From contig CAXEOX010000003.1 in assembly GCA_963997925.1 (NCBI GenBank), positions 6,226 through 70,225 on the forward strand: DNA of 64,000 nt, in the 5' to 3' direction. Below the pieces are notes generated by a model. That model did no database searches. It saw only the letters and a program-made list of their open reading frames with translations, and was not told the origin of the DNA. Each line of letters begins with the position of its first letter. The first letter of the stretch is position 1. Shown here piece by piece: positions 26,840-35,647 of this stretch. The DNA comes from UBA11650 sp963997925. Lineage in GTDB: Bacteria; Chloroflexota; Dehalococcoidia; Lucifugimonadales; UBA3495. The position numbers and the translations under genes are program-made.

Positions 26840-27241
26840 TTAACCTTCGGCCAATTGGAAGGGCAAACCCAAGGAGCTTTCCGGGAGGATGTTAGCGGTG
26901 AGATACCCGTCGGCGCTTCGGCTGACTCCGCTCTCGCCACTGAGCTTGTTGCCTTTGGCGGACAATTCCTGCGCCACCTTCGCAACGTCGTCTACACCCC
27001 AAGCCAGGTGATATACGCCGGGCCCCTGTTGGGCCAGGTATTTGCCCATGGCCGAATCCGGGTCCAAGGGTTCGGTTATCTCAAAGGTGGTTTGGCCCAC
27101 TTTGTAGATGGCGTTGCTCATCCCCCGGCTCTCATAAACCTGTAGCCGGTCCGGCTTCATCCCGAAATTCTTCTCGATGTATTCGACCATGGCGTCGCGG
27201 TCATGAACGAGAATCCGTACATGATGCACAAAATTAAACAT
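26840..27241 (-). CDS. VOC family protein (glyoxalase/methylmalonyl-CoA epimerase-like)
   Basis: A 133-aa vicinal-oxygen-chelate protein with two beta-alpha-beta-beta-beta modules: FVHHVRILVHDRDAMVEYIE carries the first His ligand, TTFEITEP the Glu, and GVYHLAWGVDD the second His. The pattern resembles methylmalonyl-CoA epimerase, but substrate cannot be told. Start ATG with GTGAGG upstream. It lies 71 nt before the PEP-mutase-family gene on the same strand. Confidence 0.82.
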   Translation of the reverse strand: MFNFVHHVRILVHDRDAMVEYIEKNFGMKPDRLQVYESRGMSNAIYKVGQTTFEITEPLDPDSAMGKYLAQQGPGVYHLAWGVDDVAKVAQELSAKGNKLSGESGVSRSADGYLTANILPESSLGLPFQLAEG

Positions 27242-27532
27242 TGCTTCGTCCTCACTTCACTACCGAATCAGTGGGCGCATTCTAGCCTCGGATATGTGCC
27301 TAGTCAATCTGCACGAAGCGGTAACACCGAACTGGGAGACAGTCATTCCGATACCGATCCGATCTTGTCCATACTTAGCCCATCCCCACACGACATAACG
27401 CGTCACCTGATCTAGCCGCAAGACAAGCAAAACATCGGAATCAACGATACAATACTCCAGCCTGGAAACGGGGCCAGGCCGGCGGATATACCGTCGTTAC
27501 CCATTACTCGTCCCGCAGGATTCACCACTACC
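27242..27532. other. divergent intergenic region
   Basis: About 290 nt between the VOC gene and the YyaL-type gene. No gene, strong hairpin or clear promoter box was found in it on either strand. Confidence 0.4.
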
Positions 27533-29347
27533 ATGTCAACTGAACAGTCCATACATTGGCTAGATTGGGGCGACGAGGCTTTCCAGCGATCGCTTTCCGA
27601 GGAAAAACCCGTTCTTCTGGCCCTGACCGCCACTTGGTGTCACTGGTGCCACGTGATGGACCAGACATCCTACAGCCATCCCGAAGTGATAAGTCTCGTC
27701 GATTCCAGGTTCGTTCCGGTGCGCGTTGACGTGGACCAGCGCCCGGACTTGTCCCACCGATATAACCAGGGCGGCTTTCCATCGGTCGCCGTCCTGGATC
27801 ATCAAGGCGAACTGATAACCGGAAGGATATACACTCCTCCGGAAGAGATGGTCCAATTCCTTGAGCAAGTAAGCTCCCGGTATCCGGAGACCGGCGAAGC
27901 CGACGGTCATCCCGGTGACGAAGCAACGCCAGTACCGGCTGCCGCGCCATCGGCAGGTGAACCGGGTTCCGAAGTCACCTCGGTACTGCAACGCATGGAG
28001 GAGATGTACGACGCCACCTATGGGGGATTCGGATACGAACCCAAACAACCTCCATGGGACGGAGTGGGACTGCTTCTGGCCCGTTACGGCCACACCCGGG
28101 ACAGAAATCTTCTGAGGATGGCGACGACCACGCTGGACGGGATCCAAGCCGGGCTATACGACCAGAACGACGAGGGATTCTTTCGCTACTCAGTGTCCAG
28201 AGACTGGAAGGTGCCCCATTACGAGAAGATGCTTTGCACCAACGCCAGCCTTGCCGTAACCTACCTGGACGCCTACCAACTCACCGGGCGCAAGGCTTAC
28301 CGGCAAGCAGGGCTGGGTGCTCTCAAGTACATGCAGGACATCCTCTTTGACCAACCAACGGGGCTTTTCTACGCCAGCCAGGACGCTGGCGAAGCCTATT
28401 ACGCCCTGCCTTGGGGTCACCGGAAAACGGCGGAGAAACCGCGGATAGATCGAACTTTTTATGCCGGTTGGAACGCCCTGGCCGCATCTTCGCTGATAAA
28501 AGGATTTGGAACGTCCGGAGATTCGTCATATCTCCAGGTAGTCAAGGGAGTGCTGGACCATCTGTGGCAACAGGGATGGAGTAAAGAGGGTGGGTTTTCC
28601 CATGTCTTGGAAGCGCCCGGCCAGCAGTTCAGATACCTATCGGACCAAGTCCATGCGCTTGGAGCATTTCTCTGTCTTTATGAATCGACCGGTAACCCCG
28701 GCGCATTGGAAACGTCGCTCCAAGTGGTGGATTGCATACAAAGGCTATTCGGTGCTTCCGATGGCGGATACCTGGATGTCTGTGACGTTTCCCCAAATCC
28801 GGACGCCATGCTGAGACCGGTTAAACCCGTACTGGAAAATTCTCTGATGGCGGAGGCGTTGATCCGGCTGTCCCATCTGACTGGCCAAGAAGACTTGGAG
28901 CAACAGGCGCGGGATACCCTGATGCTGTTTCGAGACGTTGCTCCGGGCAGCAGCTACAAGGGCCCACCTGGTTTCCGGCGCATGGAGGAGGACGAGGAAA
29001 GGTTGTACCTGCCAGCAGCGCCGGTTTGGGCCATGGCGTGGGACATGTTGGAGCACGGGCCGGTGGATCTGGTCTTGGTCGGAGCGGCGGCGGATCGCCG
29101 GACTCAACGCCTGCTGAGATCGGCTTTGCGAGTTTTCGCACCCCACAGAATCATCCAAGTGCTGGACCCCCAAGAGGACGAAGTCCGAGTATCGGCCTTG
29201 GGATTCCCTGTGAATACCCCGCCGTCTTTATACGCCTGCATGTCCGGCATGTGTCTGTCGCCGATCCACACACCGGCGCAGGTCAGGAGTTTGGCGTCGG
29301 AGCAACCCTGGTCCCAGTCAGGACGGTTCACGATACGCCTTGGCTAG
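27533..29347 (+). CDS. thioredoxin-domain (DUF255/YyaL) protein
   Basis: A 604-aa protein with an N-terminal thioredoxin-like domain (residues about 1-120) holding the family mark TATWCHWCHVMDQTSY, and a C-terminal six-hairpin (alpha/alpha toroid) domain with GGFGYEPKQPPWDGV, SVSRDWKVPHYEKMLCTNA and RTFYAGWNALAASSL. This is the YyaL/SPATA20 family, of uncertain function, possibly cellobiose-epimerase-like or redox. It is shorter than the usual 650-700 aa because the region between the domains is compact. The ATG has only a weak ribosome-binding site. Confidence 0.88.
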   Translation: MSTEQSIHWLDWGDEAFQRSLSEEKPVLLALTATWCHWCHVMDQTSYSHPEVISLVDSRFVPVRVDVDQRPDLSHRYNQGGFPSVAVLDHQGELITGRIYTPPEEMVQFLEQVSSRYPETGEADGHPGDEATPVPAAAPSAGEPGSEVTSVLQRMEEMYDATYGGFGYEPKQPPWDGVGLLLARYGHTRDRNLLRMATTTLDGIQAGLYDQNDEGFFRYSVSRDWKVPHYEKMLCTNASLAVTYLDAYQLTGRKAYRQAGLGALKYMQDILFDQPTGLFYASQDAGEAYYALPWGHRKTAEKPRIDRTFYAGWNALAASSLIKGFGTSGDSSYLQVVKGVLDHLWQQGWSKEGGFSHVLEAPGQQFRYLSDQVHALGAFLCLYESTGNPGALETSLQVVDCIQRLFGASDGGYLDVCDVSPNPDAMLRPVKPVLENSLMAEALIRLSHLTGQEDLEQQARDTLMLFRDVAPGSSYKGPPGFRRMEEDEERLYLPAAPVWAMAWDMLEHGPVDLVLVGAAADRRTQRLLRSALRVFAPHRIIQVLDPQEDEVRVSALGFPVNTPPSLYACMSGMCLSPIHTPAQVRSLASEQPWSQSGRFTIRLG

Positions 29348-29391
29348 ATGACAGGTCCGTCTGATCCCAGCAGACATATACGGAGGAAAAT

Positions 29392-30477
29392 ATGGACATC
29401 GGGATCGCGTTCCCTTCATATATCGATGCGTGGCGAGAGGTCCAGGCGGCCGAGGAAGCCGGCTTTACCCACGCCTGGTTCTTCGACTCCCAACTCATAT
29501 ATAGCGACGTCTACGCAACGATGGCCCTGGCTGCACAGCACACCAGCCGGATCCGGCTAGGAACCCTGGTAGCGATTCCCACCAATCGCATCGCTCCGGT
29601 GACGGCCTCGGCCATCGCGACCATCAACAAACTGGCCCCGGGCCGGGTGACCTTGGCTATGGGAACCGGGTACACCGGCCGCAACACCATGGGATTGAAC
29701 TCGGTTCCCGTGAGCATGTTCAAAGAGTACACGCAACAGGTGGGCGGATTGTTGCGGGGAGAAGACGTCCTGTTCCGTGAAGGAGACCAAGAGCGCTGGA
29801 TAAGGTTGGTCCACGCTGACCGGGGCGGCTTCATCAACATCAAAGACCCCATACCGATTTACCTGGCGGCCAACGGGCCAAGGACTCTCAGGGTTGTGGG
29901 AGAGCTTGCCGACGGCTGGGTAACCACTGGGGCGGGACGAAACCTGGACAACGACTACGCTTCGATACGCGAAGCGTCGGAAAAGGCTGGGCGCGGAACC
30001 GCCAAACCCTACACGGTGGGGTTGATACCGGGCTGCATGTTACGGGATGGGGAGTCGCTGACATCCGAAAGGGTTATGGCGCAAGTGGCCCCGAACATCG
30101 TCATGAGATCTCATGCCCAGTGGGAGGCCAGCTTCGGTCCGGGGGCGAATCTGGGAGTGCAGGCCAACGCCGACGCCGCTGAAGAATACGACCGGTACAT
30201 CCAGGAGTACGCACGGACCAGCGGAACGCCATCCGACCGGCTTTATCTGGACGTGCACCGGGGGCACATGGTTTTCCTCAAGCCAGGCGAGGAGCGCTTT
30301 GCCCCGCCGGAATACATCGCCCGCACGTTGACCGGAACCAGTCAGCAGATACTGGAAAGACTGGAGGCCATCGAAGCCACCGGCGTCGACAACGTGGTCA
30401 TCCCGGTTGTCGATGCCCAAGGGGCAAAAGACCTGATTGAAGGATTCGGCAAAGAGGTGATACCCAAGCGAAGGTAG
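29392..30477 (+). CDS. LLM-class flavin-dependent oxidoreductase
   Basis: A 361-aa luciferase-like TIM-barrel oxidoreductase using FMN or F420. It starts MDIGIAFPSYIDAWREVQAA and shows AGFTHAWFFDSQLIYSD, RIRLGTLVAIPTNRIAPVTA, LAMGTGYTGRNTMGL, PIYLAANGPRTLRVVGELADGW and the C-terminal NVVIPVVDA. The family covers monooxygenases and the Mer-type reductases. The ATG has a strong GGAGG. It heads a run of five same-strand genes with small gaps. A decayed copy of its C-terminal part lies at 31558-31665. Confidence 0.88.
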   Translation: MDIGIAFPSYIDAWREVQAAEEAGFTHAWFFDSQLIYSDVYATMALAAQHTSRIRLGTLVAIPTNRIAPVTASAIATINKLAPGRVTLAMGTGYTGRNTMGLNSVPVSMFKEYTQQVGGLLRGEDVLFREGDQERWIRLVHADRGGFINIKDPIPIYLAANGPRTLRVVGELADGWVTTGAGRNLDNDYASIREASEKAGRGTAKPYTVGLIPGCMLRDGESLTSERVMAQVAPNIVMRSHAQWEASFGPGANLGVQANADAAEEYDRYIQEYARTSGTPSDRLYLDVHRGHMVFLKPGEERFAPPEYIARTLTGTSQQILERLEAIEATGVDNVVIPVVDAQGAKDLIEGFGKEVIPKRR

Positions 30478-30514
30478 GGTATCTATAACTAGAAAATTAG
30501 GCTAAGGAGTACCC

Positions 30515-31558
30515 ATGGACCAATCCCTAGGCCCCCCGCCCGTCACTATGAATCCGGAAAGCCTGAACGCCATGAGCCGGAACTTCTGGAATTCGGCCAT
30601 ATTGCGGGCTGGCTTAAAGTTGGACGTGTTCGGTCTGTTAGAGAACAATGGTTCGAAGGCGGCTGGTATCAGCGGGAGTGAACTGTCTGAGATAATCGGT
30701 GCCGACGACCGGTTCCTCCACGCATTCCTTGAGGCCTGCGTCGCCCTGGGGTTACTGGAGCAACAAGACGGATCCTACCGAAATTCGCCAGCGGCTTCCA
30801 GCTTTTTGATCAAGGGCAAGGACCAGTACGTTGGAGACTTGATACTTCACATAACCAATCACTGGGAAGGGTGGGGCCGGTTGGACCAGTTAGTCAAAGA
30901 AGGCAAGACACTGCTTCCCTTTGAGGCCGGGTTCGTGGACGTGCCGACGTATTGGACCGACTATATGTTGGGCCAACACAATCGAGCCACATCAGGTCAG
31001 GGCAATGAGTTAGTCCGAAGTGTCGACCTTACGCACAAGAAGAATATGCTCGACCTGGGCGGAGGCGCTGCCAGCTACAGCATAGCCCTCTGCCGTGCCA
31101 ACCCGGGCCTCAAAGCGGTAGTTCTGGACCAGAAAGAACCCTTAGTCTTGGCCAGGGGTTTGGTCGACGAACAGGGCCTGCAAGCACAAATAACATTGCA
31201 GGAAGGCGATTTCAACGATGTAGACCCCGGCCAGGGTTACGACGTCGTCCTGATTTCCGGAGTGGTGTTAATCAAGTCCGAAGAGGAGTGCCGGGCTCTG
31301 TTCAGATTGGCCTACAACGTCCTGCAGCCCGGCGGGTTGGTTATCATCCAAGACTTCATGCGCATCGATCACAGCCCACAGCGGAGTTTCATGGACTCTT
31401 TGATGGACATCTACGTCCTGATTGCCTTCGACCCCGGCGCGGGCGATCGTTTCGGCGATGAAGTTGCCGGATGGCTGGGAGACGCCGGCTTCCAGAACTT
31501 GGAACTGAAACCCTTACCAACCCACTTGGCTTTGGTGTTGGGGGGGAAACCAGAATAG
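30515..31558 (+). CDS. class I SAM-dependent O-methyltransferase
   Basis: A 347-aa methyltransferase of the plant-caffeate/AcrM type: an N-terminal winged-helix dimerisation domain (residues about 10-110, FWNSAILRAGLKLDVFGLL and ADDRFLHAFLEACVALGLLE) and a C-terminal Rossmann domain with the SAM motif NMLDLGGGAASYSIAL and the later DVVLISGVVL and QPGGLVIIQDF. It probably methylates a hydroxyl on an aromatic or polyketide-like molecule. Start ATG with TAAGGAG. 37 nt downstream of the LLM gene. Confidence 0.87.
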   Translation: MDQSLGPPPVTMNPESLNAMSRNFWNSAILRAGLKLDVFGLLENNGSKAAGISGSELSEIIGADDRFLHAFLEACVALGLLEQQDGSYRNSPAASSFLIKGKDQYVGDLILHITNHWEGWGRLDQLVKEGKTLLPFEAGFVDVPTYWTDYMLGQHNRATSGQGNELVRSVDLTHKKNMLDLGGGAASYSIALCRANPGLKAVVLDQKEPLVLARGLVDEQGLQAQITLQEGDFNDVDPGQGYDVVLISGVVLIKSEEECRALFRLAYNVLQPGGLVIIQDFMRIDHSPQRSFMDSLMDIYVLIAFDPGAGDRFGDEVAGWLGDAGFQNLELKPLPTHLALVLGGKPE

Positions 31559-31665
31559 AGGCCAGGTACGGTCCGGGCGCGAATCTGGGAGTGAGTACCA
31601 ACGCCGACGCGGACGGAGAGTACGACAACTACATCCAGGAGTACCCCCAGACCAAGCGAAGATAG
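31558..31665 (+). pseudogene. remnant of an LLM-class oxidoreductase paralogue
   Basis: Beginning at the stop codon of the methyltransferase, a different frame reads EARYGPGANLGVSTNADADG and then EYDNYIQEYPQTKRR before a stop. This matches residues about 245-275 of the LLM protein encoded at 29392-30477 (GPGANLGVQANADAAEEYDR) and then jumps to its last residues, ...KRR. The DNA is closely similar over about 88 nt. An internal deletion has removed the middle of the tail. It is a duplicated and degraded C-terminus, not a gene. Confidence 0.75.
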
Positions 31666-31774
31666 ACGGTCCTGTCCTACACCCGCTTGCCGCTACGGTG
31701 GCGCCAAGGTATGATTCGGAATCGAATCGCAACGCGCCTCTCAAAATATCCCTACCGAGATCAACGGAGGTTAC

Positions 31775-32164
31775 ATGAGTACTTCAAACAGCGGAAGAGA
31801 GTTGCATATCGTTCATGGCACTGTGTCCCCCGATACGACCACCCAAACGCCAGGCATGATTCGGAAACCTGGAATAGACAGCAATACCGCCGGAGCCGAG
31901 AAGATTTGGCTGGGCCACGTGGAATGCCTGCCCAACACCATGGGGCCGCCCCACCATCACGGCGAGGCCGAAACTGCAGCCTATATCCTCAAAGGCCACA
32001 TACGGGTCTACTATGGCGAGGATTACAAGGAATACGTCGAGGGCGGTCCCGGTGATTTTCTCTTCGTACCCGCCAACTTCAACCACATCGAAGGGAACCC
32101 ATACGACGAACCGGCGGAAGCAGTCCTGTCGAGGGGTCCCGACAACATCGTAATCAATCTATAA
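31775..32164 (+). CDS. cupin domain protein
   Basis: A 129-aa single-domain cupin. The first metal motif is present as GPPHHHGEAETAAYILKGHIRV and the second as GDFLFVPANFNHIEGNP, giving His/Glu metal ligands. Such proteins act as dioxygenases, isomerases or binding proteins; sitting just before an FAD monooxygenase (15 nt gap to that ORF) suggests a ring-processing or product-handling role. Start ATG with GGAGG upstream. Confidence 0.85.
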   Translation: MSTSNSGRELHIVHGTVSPDTTTQTPGMIRKPGIDSNTAGAEKIWLGHVECLPNTMGPPHHHGEAETAAYILKGHIRVYYGEDYKEYVEGGPGDFLFVPANFNHIEGNPYDEPAEAVLSRGPDNIVINL

Positions 32165-32179
32165 ACCGGGTTGATTGAT

Positions 32180-33766
32180 ATGGAACAACGTTACCAAGTA
32201 ATCATCGTAGGCGGGGGGCCCGTCGGAGTTGCCTTGGCAGTGGACCTTGGCCTTCACGGCATCTCCTGCGGCCTGGTTGAGCGTTATCTAACGCCCCAGC
32301 AGATACCCAAAGGACAGAACCTTACCCAGCGGTCCATGGAGCATTTCTACTTCTGGGGCATCGCCGACGAATTGCGAGCCGCGCGCTTGCTGCCGAAGGG
32401 ATACCCCATCGGTGGCATCACCGCCTATGGCGACCTGATGAGCGACCATTGGTACTCACCGGTGGGACGGGAATCCGTAAGATCATATTATCTGCAAGAT
32501 AACGAACGGCTTCCCCAATATCGTACGGAAGAGGTGCTTCGCGCCCGGCTAACCGGCATCTCCAACGTAACGACTAATTTTGGATGGTCTGCGGAGACTA
32601 TCGAACAGGACGACAACGGAGTTCGGGTGACCATCGCTGAGGAAGGCGGGTCTGGTAGTCAGGTCCTGAACGCCGAATATGTAGTGGGCTGCGACGGCGC
32701 ACGCTCCACCGTGCGGGAATCTCTGGGAATCGACCGCGGCGGCTCGGATTTCGACCAGCGAATGGTTCTGGCCGTGTTCAAGTCGAAGGAACTGCACGAG
32801 GGTCTAAAGCGCTTTCCGGAGCGGACTACCTATCGCGCCCTGCATCCAGACCTGAAAGGGTACTGGCGTTTCTTCGGACGGATCGACGTGGGGGAAGGCT
32901 TTTTCTTCCACGCCCCGGTGCCGAAGGACACTACTCCCGAGAACTATGATTTCCAAGCCTTGCTACAGATTGCCGCCGGGTTCCCTTTCTCCTGCGAGTT
33001 CGACCACGTCGGGTTCTGGGACCTAAGAGTGGCCGTCGCCAGCACGTACCGGCAAGGACGCGCTTTCATCGCCGGGGACGCCGCCCACAGCCACCCTCCC
33101 TACGGAGCCTTCGGCCTTAACTCGGGTCTGGAGGACATACGAAACTTGGGATGGAAGCTGGCGGCCGCACTGGAAGGATGGGGAGGCGATCCTCTACTGG
33201 ACTCTTATAGCGAGGAGCGGCGTCCCATTTTCGTGCAGACCGGCGAAGATGTCATCGCGGCGCGGATCGAAGCCGACGGCGACTTCTTGGAGCGTTACAG
33301 TCCGGAACGAGACCGGGATAAGTTCGTAGAAGCCTGGAAACAACTTGAGGTAACCGACGGTTCCCGCTCAGGGTCCTATGAACCGCACTATGAGGGGTCG
33401 TCCGTCGTCTTGGGGGCGCCGGATGCCACATGCGGAATCCATGGACGTCATTCATTAGAAGCTCAGCCAGGCCACCATCTGACTCCCGTACCCCTGTCCA
33501 ACGGCCACAACGTCTTCGATGAATTGAGTAAGGGATATGCGTTGTTGGCCTTCGGCGCCGAAGACCGGGCCACTGCTCCCTTCGAAGAAGCCGCACGGTC
33601 CCTCGGAGTTCCTCTTAAAGTGGTGAAGGACTCCTATGAAGGAGGGCGGAAAGCCTACGAGTCGAGGCTGGTTCTGGTACGCCCCGACCAGTATGTAGTC
33701 TGGACGGGAGACGGTCCTCCGCAAGACGCATCGGCGGTGCTGCGTAAAGCCACAGGCATCTCATAG
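32180..33766 (+). CDS. FAD-dependent monooxygenase (aromatic hydroxylase type)
   Basis: A 528-aa group A flavoprotein monooxygenase resembling phenol- and 3-(3-hydroxyphenyl)propionate hydroxylases. It has the FAD Rossmann motif VIIVGGGPVGVALAVDLG, the CDGARSTVRESLGID segment, and the AGDAAHSHPPYGAFGLNSGLEDI motif for FAD and NAD(P)H. A thioredoxin-like C-terminal part follows residue ~400. It would insert one oxygen into a phenolic or similar ring. ATG at 32180 is taken; an in-frame TTG at 32171 is also possible. It starts 15 nt after the cupin stop. Confidence 0.88.
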   Translation: MEQRYQVIIVGGGPVGVALAVDLGLHGISCGLVERYLTPQQIPKGQNLTQRSMEHFYFWGIADELRAARLLPKGYPIGGITAYGDLMSDHWYSPVGRESVRSYYLQDNERLPQYRTEEVLRARLTGISNVTTNFGWSAETIEQDDNGVRVTIAEEGGSGSQVLNAEYVVGCDGARSTVRESLGIDRGGSDFDQRMVLAVFKSKELHEGLKRFPERTTYRALHPDLKGYWRFFGRIDVGEGFFFHAPVPKDTTPENYDFQALLQIAAGFPFSCEFDHVGFWDLRVAVASTYRQGRAFIAGDAAHSHPPYGAFGLNSGLEDIRNLGWKLAAALEGWGGDPLLDSYSEERRPIFVQTGEDVIAARIEADGDFLERYSPERDRDKFVEAWKQLEVTDGSRSGSYEPHYEGSSVVLGAPDATCGIHGRHSLEAQPGHHLTPVPLSNGHNVFDELSKGYALLAFGAEDRATAPFEEAARSLGVPLKVVKDSYEGGRKAYESRLVLVRPDQYVVWTGDGPPQDASAVLRKATGIS

Positions 33767-33816
33767 TCATACATTTAACTGGCGATCCGATCTGATGCTA
33801 ACTTAAGGAGAGCAAC

Positions 33817-34632
33817 ATGGTTGTCGTAGATTCTCAAGTCCACATCTGGTCCCAGAACCTCCCCACCAACCCGTCCCACCGGCAGATAACCGCATTTTCA
33901 TCTGCCGACCTGCTGAAGGCGATGGACGAGGCAGGAGTCGACGCTGCGGTGATTCATCCGCCGGGTTGGGACCCTACGTCCGGAGCATTGGCTGTCGAGG
34001 CGGCCGGCCAGCACCCCAACCGTCTAGCCATACTGGGGAATTTCCCCTTGGACCAGGAATCCAGCCACGGACTGGTTGGAAATTGGAAGCAGCAGGCGGG
34101 GATGTTGGGCCTGCGGTTCACCTTCCAGCAGCCCCACATGCAGACTTGGCTGACCGATGGAACCATGGATTGGCTGTGGTCTGCTGCCCGTGAGGCGGGT
34201 CTTCCCGTTGCTTTGGCCGCCTCCGGCATAATCCCTTCCGTAGGTGAAGTTGCTGAGAAGCATCCCGACGTGAAGCTAATCATCGACCACTTGGGCCGGG
34301 CCGGGGGCAAAACCGACGCCGAATGCTTCGCCAACCTTTCCGACATGCTGGCCTTGGCCAAGTATCCCAACGTGGCGATCAAGGCCTCAGGGGCACCCAG
34401 CTATTCCAGCGGACCCTATCCCTACACCAGTATCCACGACTATATCCACCAGATCTACGACGCCTTCGGCCCGGAGCGGATGTTCTGGGGCACCGACATC
34501 ACCCGCATGCCCTGCACTTGGCGCCAGTGCATAACCATGTTTACCGAAGAACTCCCCTTCCTTTCGGAAAGCGACAAGGACCTGATAATGGGGCGAGCGC
34601 TATGCAATTGGCTGGGCTGGAATCTGCCGTAG
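33817..34632 (+). CDS. amidohydrolase family 2 (TIM-barrel) protein
   Basis: A 271-aa amidohydrolase-2 family protein. The N-terminal metal motif reads VVDSQVHIW, with Gln where the first His of HxH is usual; later marks are VDAAVIHPPGW, VKLIIDHLGRAG and RMFWGTDITRMP with the Asp. Members include decarboxylases of hydroxybenzoates and lactone hydrolases. The position behind the FAD monooxygenase suggests a decarboxylation or ring-cleavage step. The ATG has AAGGAG. Its operon begins at the LLM gene. Confidence 0.83.
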   Translation: MVVVDSQVHIWSQNLPTNPSHRQITAFSSADLLKAMDEAGVDAAVIHPPGWDPTSGALAVEAAGQHPNRLAILGNFPLDQESSHGLVGNWKQQAGMLGLRFTFQQPHMQTWLTDGTMDWLWSAAREAGLPVALAASGIIPSVGEVAEKHPDVKLIIDHLGRAGGKTDAECFANLSDMLALAKYPNVAIKASGAPSYSSGPYPYTSIHDYIHQIYDAFGPERMFWGTDITRMPCTWRQCITMFTEELPFLSESDKDLIMGRALCNWLGWNLP

Positions 34633-34683
34633 GAGGCAGAGCACTGGGCAATTTGATTGTCGAGGAATGCCTGGTCGTAACCG

Positions 34684-34722
34684 CATGTCATTCCTCGCCG
34701 CTACGCTCCTCGGAATGACATG
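34684..34722. repeat. palindromic repeat, CATTCC type
   Basis: A perfect 11-bp inverted repeat, CATGTCATTCC and GGAATGACATG, around a 17-nt GC-rich centre (CGCCGCTACGCTCC). Similar sequences flank the GIY-YIG gene near 54875 and 55231. It abuts, and may have disrupted, the CDGSH remnant that follows. Confidence 0.7.
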
Positions 34723-34880
34723 ATGGACTTCTGTGGGTCTCCGGAGGGATACCGGTTACCCGCCGGGACGGAAAACCCATGGAAACCCGAAACAGGGTGA
34801 CCCTGTGCCGGTGCGGAGCATCAGCGATGAAACCCCTGTGCGACGGCACCCGCAAGGAGCTAGGCTTCACCGATTCCTGA
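34719..34880 (+). pseudogene. truncated CDGSH-type iron-sulfur protein
   Basis: A frame open from 34719 reads LLWVSGGIPVTRRDGKPMET, then RNRVTLCRCGASAMKPLCDG and TRKELGFTDS, ending at 34880. This is the C-terminal part of a divergent ferredoxin-CDGSH protein, including the GGIPV segment usual before the cluster motif. The C-x-C-x8-C ligands are present but the His of CDGSH is Arg here. No start codon precedes the conserved part except an internal ATG at 34779. The 5' end is replaced by the palindromic repeat, so the gene appears broken. Confidence 0.6.
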
Positions 34881-35004
34881 TCGGCAAGGACTAAGGCTTA
34901 TTGACCAGATATGGAGCCATCGTTACAATTGTCCCAAGCAAGGTGTCCGGGTGTTACGGTACATGTGATTGACTGCATAATCGTTGGAATGTAGGAGGAC
35001 AACC

Positions 35005-35448
35005 ATGTCTACGCAAACAGAGAACGCATCATCGTCCAAGGTTCAACCACTGGTCAAGATAACGGAGATGGACCACATCGTCCTTCGGGTTAAGGACGTG
35101 GAAACGTCTCTAAAGTTCTACACGGAGACGCTGGGTCTGAAGCCGGAACGCATCGAAGAGTGGAGGGCCGGAAAGATTCGCTTCCCATCGGCACGAATCA
35201 ACGCCGACACCATCATCGATCTCTTCGCCAGTGACCAAGAACCCATCGACAAGGACGGAGTCAAGAACCAGGACCACTACTGCATGGTCATCGAGAAGAC
35301 GGACATGGAGGAGTTAAAGTCCAAGTTCGAAGCGATGGGCGTGGGCATCCAAGCCGGTCCCGGTCAGCGCTGGGGCTCCCACGGTGACGGCACTTCCTTA
35401 TATGTATACGACCCCGACGATAACGTGGTCGAACTTCGCCATTATTAA
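35005..35448 (+). CDS. VOC family protein (glyoxalase/dioxygenase-like)
   Basis: A 147-aa vicinal-oxygen-chelate protein: MDHIVLRVKDVETSLKFYTE holds the first His ligand, NQDHYCMVI the next, and DPDDNVVELRHY the Glu. The ATG at 35005 has GTAGGAGG upstream, so the longer frame from 34984 is not used. Function may be a dioxygenase, lyase or resistance protein. No operon partner is certain; a palindromic element follows. Confidence 0.83.
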   Translation: MSTQTENASSSKVQPLVKITEMDHIVLRVKDVETSLKFYTETLGLKPERIEEWRAGKIRFPSARINADTIIDLFASDQEPIDKDGVKNQDHYCMVIEKTDMEELKSKFEAMGVGIQAGPGQRWGSHGDGTSLYVYDPDDNVVELRHY

Positions 35449-35504
35449 AGAGTCCTGGGCAGGCTTCGTGGTAACGGCGGGTCTCAGTTCCCTTATGGCA
35501 GCTA

Positions 35505-35550
35505 AAATCCCCCCATCGCCCCCCTTTAATAGAGGGGGATTGGGGGATTT
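35505..35550. repeat. palindromic C-rich/G-rich intergenic element
   Basis: AAATCCCCC at the left pairs with GGGGGATTT at the right, enclosing an inner CCCCCC/GGGGG pair. Related to the elements at 8817, 39766 and 41079. It lies between a VOC gene and the orphan gene at 35648. Confidence 0.65.
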
Positions 35551-35647
35551 CGATGCCTCATCTACGGTAACTTTCAAATCCAGAAATAATATTCCAACGG
35601 GGATATAGGTTCACAACGCATTCATATATAGATGGAGGAAGATATAC

